NCBI GenBank assembly: GCA_030642425.1
Contig: DAOWNU010000044.1
Location: 1-9,558 of the forward strand
DNA from: a bacterium
GTDB lineage: Bacteria > UBP14 > UBA6098
Direction of reading: 5' to 3'
Length of the DNA stretch: 9,558 nt
Notes under the pieces: generated by a model
Databases searched by the model: none
Seen by the model: the letters and a program-made list of their open reading frames with translations, nothing else
Told to the model about the DNA's origin: nothing
In this document: piece after piece, positions 5,599 through 9,558 of the stretch
Position numbering within the stretch: the stretch's first letter is position 1
How the letters are laid out: each line of letters opens with the position of its first letter
Translations under genes and position numbers: made by a program

Positions 5599-7912
5599 GG
5601 AAAATTTTGCCTTCTGCCGCTAATTTTTTTATTAAACTCGATTTCTCTTTTGCGAGCGCGAATGTTGTATCGAGCGCAAGGGCAGAATCGAAATGGGCCA
5701 GAGCCACGATATATCGCCCCGAGCGGGCGTGAAGCAGGCCGATATTGTAATAAAGCCCCGGCGAGATTTCTCCGGTTTGCCTCGCTCTGTCGAAAGCCGC
5801 TAATGCCGATTCCGGCTTTTCGGACTTCTCCAGCGCAGTGCCGAGACCGGACCAGGCGTCGGTGTAGTTTGGCGCAAGGGCCACGGATTTTGAAAGATAA
5901 TCCACCGCCCGATTGAAATCGCCCTCGATAGTCGAAAGAAGACCGAGATTATAGAGGGCGTATCCTCTAATTATAGAATCCGGGGCCGCGCCCGCGCCCT
6001 CGACCGAATGAAGCTCGCCGAGTTCGTAAAGCCGCAGGATTTCCGAGGGCGATTCGAGCGCGGCTTTTTGAAGATATGCTTTCGCCGTTTCGTAATTCCC
6101 CATTTTTAGGGCGGCGGCGCCCGCGAGAAGGTTGAGCCGCCGGTTCAGCGAATCGATTTCGAGGCCGTTACAAGCGATAATCAAAGACGAATCCAAAAGA
6201 CCGAATTCCTGAAGGTTTCGGGAATAGTTGATATAGGCCGCAATATCCAGAGGCCCGGCTTCTATCGATTTCGAGCCAAATAACAGGGCGGCGGCAGTAT
6301 CCCCCTCCAGCCGCGCGATAACTCCGATATTTAAAAGCGCGCTGGAAATATCACCGTCATTCTCAATTTCACGCGAGAAAAATGATTTAGCGCCGGTGTA
6401 ATCTTCCCTCTCGAACGCAATTATCCCCCGGTTCAAATTCACCCTGTCTATGCCGGGCGAGTATTCCAGCGTAATTGCGAATATGCTGTCCGCCCCGGCA
6501 GCATCTCCTTCTCGCAAGAAGAGATTTCCAAGGTTGAAATAGCTTTCGGCAAGCCCGCGGCGGCTCAGGGTGTCGCCCCCAAAAATCAAATTCACACACA
6601 ACATAAAAAGCGCGAGCGCCGACGGAAAAATAAGTTTTTTGAAAGACCTCTTCCCGAGCAGCTCCACCGCCCGCACCAGTCCGGCGGCGGCTATCGGAAT
6701 CGCTCCCACCAGAATTGGAAGTCGGAAACGGGCATTGACGAAGAAAAGAACGACAGTTCCGCCGTAGATAATGACCCACAAAAGAAGAAATCTCGTCCCT
6801 TCGCTGCGGATTGTCAGCGGGAGTGCGAAGACGGCCAGAACAACTATCAACCCCCAGCCGAACGGCGAACGAAGCGGCGGCGAAAATCGCCGGAAAAACT
6901 CCGGATTGCCGTTGTTGCCGTGCTCCACCGGCGACATCAGAAGGGCGATTTTCTTGCCGAGCAAACCGAGTTCGTATCCGGGGTTATCGCGAAAAAAATG
7001 CAGGGCTTTCCGCAGATAAAACCCGTCCATCTCGCCGGGCGAAAGGATTTTGCCGCTTTCATCTTCGGCCATTCGCCAGGCGTCGCGTATTGTCCATCCG
7101 GCGCCGCGACCGGGAAGAACGGGCGTTTTGCCGTCGGTCTCAAAATTGTTCCCGAGATAGAGATTCAGCCCACCCTGCGTTGCGACCGGGGAAAAATCGC
7201 CGTGGTGGATATTGTGGATGAAGACGGGCAAGATAGGCGGGAGAAGACCGAGTAAAATCACCAAAAGCGCCTTTATCCATCTGTCCTTTCCAACAGAAAG
7301 AGCCAGCCAGAGCATAAGAAAGGGGATAACTGCCAATATGTTGGGCCTCGTTATCGCGAAAAGCCCTCCGGAAAGGCCAGCTAAAAGGCAGTCCCACCGG
7401 TTATTGCGCCGTTTCGCTCTCAGGAAAAAAAGCAATGTCGCGGCGCCGAGAGGGATCAGCAGCCAATCGAGCAGCAATCTGGACTCGAAAAGCGCGGGCA
7501 TGGGCGAAAAGGCGGCGATCAATCCGGCGACCAGTCCTATTTTCCAGTCGCGGAAAGCCTCCCGCGCAAGAATTCCAACCAGCACGCACCCCAATATTCC
7601 CCAAACGCCCTGAATAATCCTCGCGGGCCAGAGGCCTTCGCCAAATATCGAGTAGATCGCGCCCAATAGATAAGGATAGAACGGCGCGCGAAAGAAGGCT
7701 GTCGGGAAAATCAGGTGGCCCTCCGAAACGAATTTCGCCCAATAATGATGATATATCTCGTCCAGGGCGGGAACGCGGAAATAAGGGGTTTTCGACCAGA
7801 AAAAAAGGTGCGCCGCGCGGAAAATCAGCGCGGAGAAAGCGACAATTGCATCGCATAATCTGTTCTTCCCGCGTGCGTTCGGCAATCCGGATTCTTTTTC
7901 TTTTGATTTCAT
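5591..7912 (-). CDS. GT39/PMT-like membrane glycosyltransferase with C-terminal TPR array
   Basis: This 773-residue polytopic membrane protein has two parts. Residues 1-445 resemble GT-C fold glycosyltransferases (GT39, ArnT/PMT_2), which move a sugar from a polyprenyl-phosphate donor to an acceptor on the outer face of the inner membrane. About eleven hydrophobic segments are visible. An Asp-Glu pair (D51-E52, in PALDEIYHHYWAK) sits in the first outer loop, where GT-C enzymes carry their catalytic acid. Family-typical FFRAPFYPYLLG (73-84), ITRPN (187-191), a large loop with GGLNLYLGNN (247-256) and RFRLPI (395-400) follow. Residues about 452-755 hold roughly eight TPR units (for example ALYNLGLLSTIEGDFNRAVDYL, 652 onward). 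If the segment count is right, the TPRs face the periplasm. ATG 7912 is the first usable start but has no clear Shine-Dalgarno site. The gene lies between secreted-protein genes. Its donor and acceptor cannot be told from sequence; O-antigen, lipid or protein glycosylation are all open. Confidence 0.88.
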   Translation of the reverse strand: MKSKEKESGLPNARGKNRLCDAIVAFSALIFRAAHLFFWSKTPYFRVPALDEIYHHYWAKFVSEGHLIFPTAFFRAPFYPYLLGAIYSIFGEGLWPARIIQGVWGILGCVLVGILAREAFRDWKIGLVAGLIAAFSPMPALFESRLLLDWLLIPLGAATLLFFLRAKRRNNRWDCLLAGLSGGLFAITRPNILAVIPFLMLWLALSVGKDRWIKALLVILLGLLPPILPVFIHNIHHGDFSPVATQGGLNLYLGNNFETDGKTPVLPGRGAGWTIRDAWRMAEDESGKILSPGEMDGFYLRKALHFFRDNPGYELGLLGKKIALLMSPVEHGNNGNPEFFRRFSPPLRSPFGWGLIVVLAVFALPLTIRSEGTRFLLLWVIIYGGTVVLFFVNARFRLPILVGAIPIAAAGLVRAVELLGKRSFKKLIFPSALALFMLCVNLIFGGDTLSRRGLAESYFNLGNLFLREGDAAGADSIFAITLEYSPGIDRVNLNRGIIAFEREDYTGAKSFFSREIENDGDISSALLNIGVIARLEGDTAAALLFGSKSIEAGPLDIAAYINYSRNLQEFGLLDSSLIIACNGLEIDSLNRRLNLLAGAAALKMGNYETAKAYLQKAALESPSEILRLYELGELHSVEGAGAAPDSIIRGYALYNLGLLSTIEGDFNRAVDYLSKSVALAPNYTDAWSGLGTALEKSEKPESALAAFDRARQTGEISPGLYYNIGLLHARSGRYIVALAHFDSALALDTTFALAKEKSSLIKKLAAEGKIFLE

Positions 7913-7945
7913 AGCTATAGCGTCTTCACTGTCCGGTATGAACAG

Positions 7946-7973
7946 AAAAGGCCGGGCATAACCCGGCCTTTTT
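7946..7973 (-). terminator. Intrinsic terminator of the large secreted-protein gene
   Basis: A perfect 7-bp GC stem, GGCCGGG / CCCGGCC (7962-7968 with 7950-7956), closes a TTATG loop, preceded by A residues and followed by TTTT on the minus strand. It is about 20 bases after the TAA stop at 7992 and just before the glycosyltransferase start. The T-run is short, so partial read-through into the glycosyltransferase is plausible. The hairpin is symmetrical enough to work in both directions. Confidence 0.85.
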
Positions 7974-7991
7974 CATCCGAATGGCGAGCGG

Positions 7992-9558
7992 TTACTTGAG
8001 TAGTATCATCCTTTTTGTAATATTCTTATCTCCGGCAGTGAGCTTGTAGAGATAAACTCCGGAAGGCAATTCCCTGCCGTTGTCGTCGCGGCCGCCCCAG
8101 ATAACCCTGTGCGTGCCGCCGGCGAGGTCGTTATCGACCAGCGTGGTCACCTTTTCTCCGAGAAGGTTATATACAACAAGCTCGACCTTTGCGTCTCCGG
8201 GAAGATCGAACTCGATAGAGGTCGCCGGGTTGAACGGGTTCGGATAATTCTCCTTCAGCGAAACTTCTCTCGGCAGCTTGTTGTCGTCGCCGCCGATACC
8301 GTGTGTGCCGGTGATAACCGTGCGCACCATGAGATCGATAGAGTTGTAAGGCGCACCGGCATCCTCGCGAAGGAACATCGTGTCTCCGGCGATTATTACA
8401 AAGCCCCAGCGTTCAAGCGGGCTTGTAACATCGATACCGACAACGGGCATCTGGCTATCGACAGAAGTGCCAACGAACGCGAAGAAGACCGTGTCGGGTA
8501 TATCCACAGGGCTGGCCGACAGGTCGATAGTAACCCAGGAGCCGTCGATAGAATCGGAAACTATCGTGTAAGTGTCTTCAAAGAGAATCGCGCCGCCGTT
8601 GGGGATTCCCATGTTATCGTCCAGGACGAGAATATCGGCGGGGCCGTTGTAATTTGTGAAGAACTTGATCTCGGTCAATTCGATATCGCTCAGATCGGAG
8701 CCGGTGGAAAAACGGTTGCCGATATAATCGCCGGCGTCGAGACTCGCTCCGAGGAAACCGTAGATTGTGGTTCCGCTGACCGGGTCTGTGGCGACGTCGT
8801 TGATGCCGTCGTCCCAACCAAGCTCCCGTGTTCCGAGGTCGAGGACGGTGAAATCGGCCTCGATAGTGTCGTTGGCGATATTAAGGTCGGTGGCCAGCGA
8901 AGTCCACGCGCGAACCGTATAATCTCCGGCCATGAGGTTATTCCTGTTCACGAAGACAGTATTTTCCTCGCCGCCCAAAATAGTTGGCCTCGGCCAGAAT
9001 GTTACAGCGCTGTCCGTGCCGTCGGGGAATGATATCGTCCCGTTCACCTGAAGCATCGATTCCATATTCATCCCGAGATTGGCGATTTTCACCGTGAATC
9101 GTCCCATTTCGCCGGCGTTCAACGGGCCGGAAGCCACAAAGACCGGGGAAACGTCGTGCAGAAGGGCATAACGACCCAAGAGAACAACGTTGTCGATATA
9201 GAGATGCTGGGTCGTGTCGGGGAGACCGTCGCCGCGGCTGAGGATCATAACACGAATATCGTGGCCCGCAAAATTTCTGATAGAGTTGGTCATCGTGCCG
9301 AAAAGCGCGGCGTCGTCGAACGTCCTCCAGGTTTCGTCGATAATGCCGGGACGGTAATAGTTATACATTATCTGGATTGTCGTATCGGCGGTCGAATCGA
9401 TAATATCGACCACGAAATAATCGTCGAGGCTGCCGTCCGAGTCCGGGTCGGAATCGATATAATCCATTTTGACATCCAGATATATCTTTCCGGCGAAAGA
9501 ATCCGGAATGTGGATCATCGGGGAAATAATCGTGTTGTAAGACTCGCAGTAAGCCTTG
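7992..9558 (-). CDS. Large secreted multidomain protein with T9SS-like sorting domain (N-terminus outside window)
   Basis: The C-terminal 521 residues are visible. The frame stays open to the window edge, so the ATG at 9518 is internal, not the start. Residues 1-130 look like a jelly-roll (MAM/peptidase-associated type) domain: SYNTIISPMI is the usual 'SP-I-dl' entry strand and HLYIDNVVLLG (119-129) its exit. About 134-240 is a CARDB-like Ig domain (DVSPVFVASGPLNAGEMGRF, then ANDTIEADFTV). About 243-412 is a second jelly-roll, starting GWDDG and including GIPNGGAILFEDT. Residues about 433-521 are the sorting domain (NYPNPFNPATSIEFDLP, VYNLLGEKV, GRELPSGVYLYKL, ending MILLK). The domain names rest on pattern recognition, and FlgD_ig/T9SS_A is the firmest. 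In this architecture the missing N-terminal part is often a peptidase or other hydrolase, but nothing here shows which. Few cysteines are present, unlike the two paralogues. Confidence 0.85.
   Translation of the reverse strand, partial: KAYCESYNTIISPMIHIPDSFAGKIYLDVKMDYIDSDPDSDGSLDDYFVVDIIDSTADTTIQIMYNYYRPGIIDETWRTFDDAALFGTMTNSIRNFAGHDIRVMILSRGDGLPDTTQHLYIDNVVLLGRYALLHDVSPVFVASGPLNAGEMGRFTVKIANLGMNMESMLQVNGTISFPDGTDSAVTFWPRPTILGGEENTVFVNRNNLMAGDYTVRAWTSLATDLNIANDTIEADFTVLDLGTRELGWDDGINDVATDPVSGTTIYGFLGASLDAGDYIGNRFSTGSDLSDIELTEIKFFTNYNGPADILVLDDNMGIPNGGAILFEDTYTIVSDSIDGSWVTIDLSASPVDIPDTVFFAFVGTSVDSQMPVVGIDVTSPLERWGFVIIAGDTMFLREDAGAPYNSIDLMVRTVITGTHGIGGDDNKLPREVSLKENYPNPFNPATSIEFDLPGDAKVELVVYNLLGEKVTTLVDNDLAGGTHRVIWGGRDDNGRELPSGVYLYKLTAGDKNITKRMILLK

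Noticed and set aside
7913..7945. Possible promoter (TTCATA ... TATAGC) before the glycosyltransferase gene
   Set aside because: Both boxes are poor. The -10-like TATAGC lies one base before the ATG, so transcription would begin inside the gene.
8109..9032. 307-codon open frame on the + strand, antisense to the large secreted protein gene
   Set aside because: Same reasoning: it lies within a supported coding region with sorting-domain homology, and has no start signal and no recognisable motif.
1..9558. CRISPR array, transposase, integrase, tRNA/rRNA or toxin-antitoxin system
   Set aside because: No regularly spaced repeats, no recognisable RNA gene and no such protein motifs were seen on either strand. 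The only large repeats are the paralogous genes and the palindrome at the left end.

Overview
All five protein-coding genes in this window lie on the minus strand. Three of the five products end in a FlgD-like beta-sandwich with the YPNPFN...PSGVY...K layout. This layout is typical of C-terminal sorting domains of the type IX (Por) secretion system, or of FlgD_ig cell-surface anchors. Such domains are common in the Fibrobacteres-Chlorobi-Bacteroidetes superphylum and in uncultured neighbours such as Zixibacteria, Cloacimonadota, Marinimicrobia, KSB1 and WOR-3. With Sec signal peptides, a GT-C glycosyltransferase fused to TPRs and roughly balanced base composition, the window looks like a chromosomal segment of a Gram-negative-type, probably uncultured FCB-like bacterium. 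The phylum cannot be fixed from the sequence alone.

In transcription order (high to low coordinates) the layout is as follows. (1) The C-terminal 521 residues of a large secreted multidomain protein (7992 to the window edge) end at a strong intrinsic terminator. (2) A 773-residue inner-membrane GT39/PMT-like glycosyltransferase with a C-terminal TPR array follows (5591-7912). (3) Two tandem, co-linear paralogues of 712 and 708 residues come next (3367-5505 and 1103-3229). Each has a signal peptide, Asp-box/beta-propeller-like repeats, many cysteines and a C-terminal sorting domain. Each has a good Shine-Dalgarno sequence and an intrinsic terminator just downstream. The 708-residue gene has a near-consensus sigma70-type promoter. 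(4) An Mrp/ApbC-type iron-sulfur carrier P-loop ATPase (166-1014) follows. (5) The last 165 bases are non-coding and hold an imperfect, AT-rich long palindrome.

The secreted proteins probably act outside the cell or on its surface, and the membrane glycosyltransferase could modify envelope glycans or the secreted proteins. That link is inference from proximity only. Mrp looks like an unrelated housekeeping gene. There is no CRISPR array, transposase, tRNA, rRNA or clear defence system. The most interesting items are the duplicated Cys-rich secreted pair with patches of near-identical DNA, the GT-C/TPR protein among export cargo, the density of Bacteroidetes-type O-glycosylation tripeptides in the secreted proteins, and the palindromic element after mrp.
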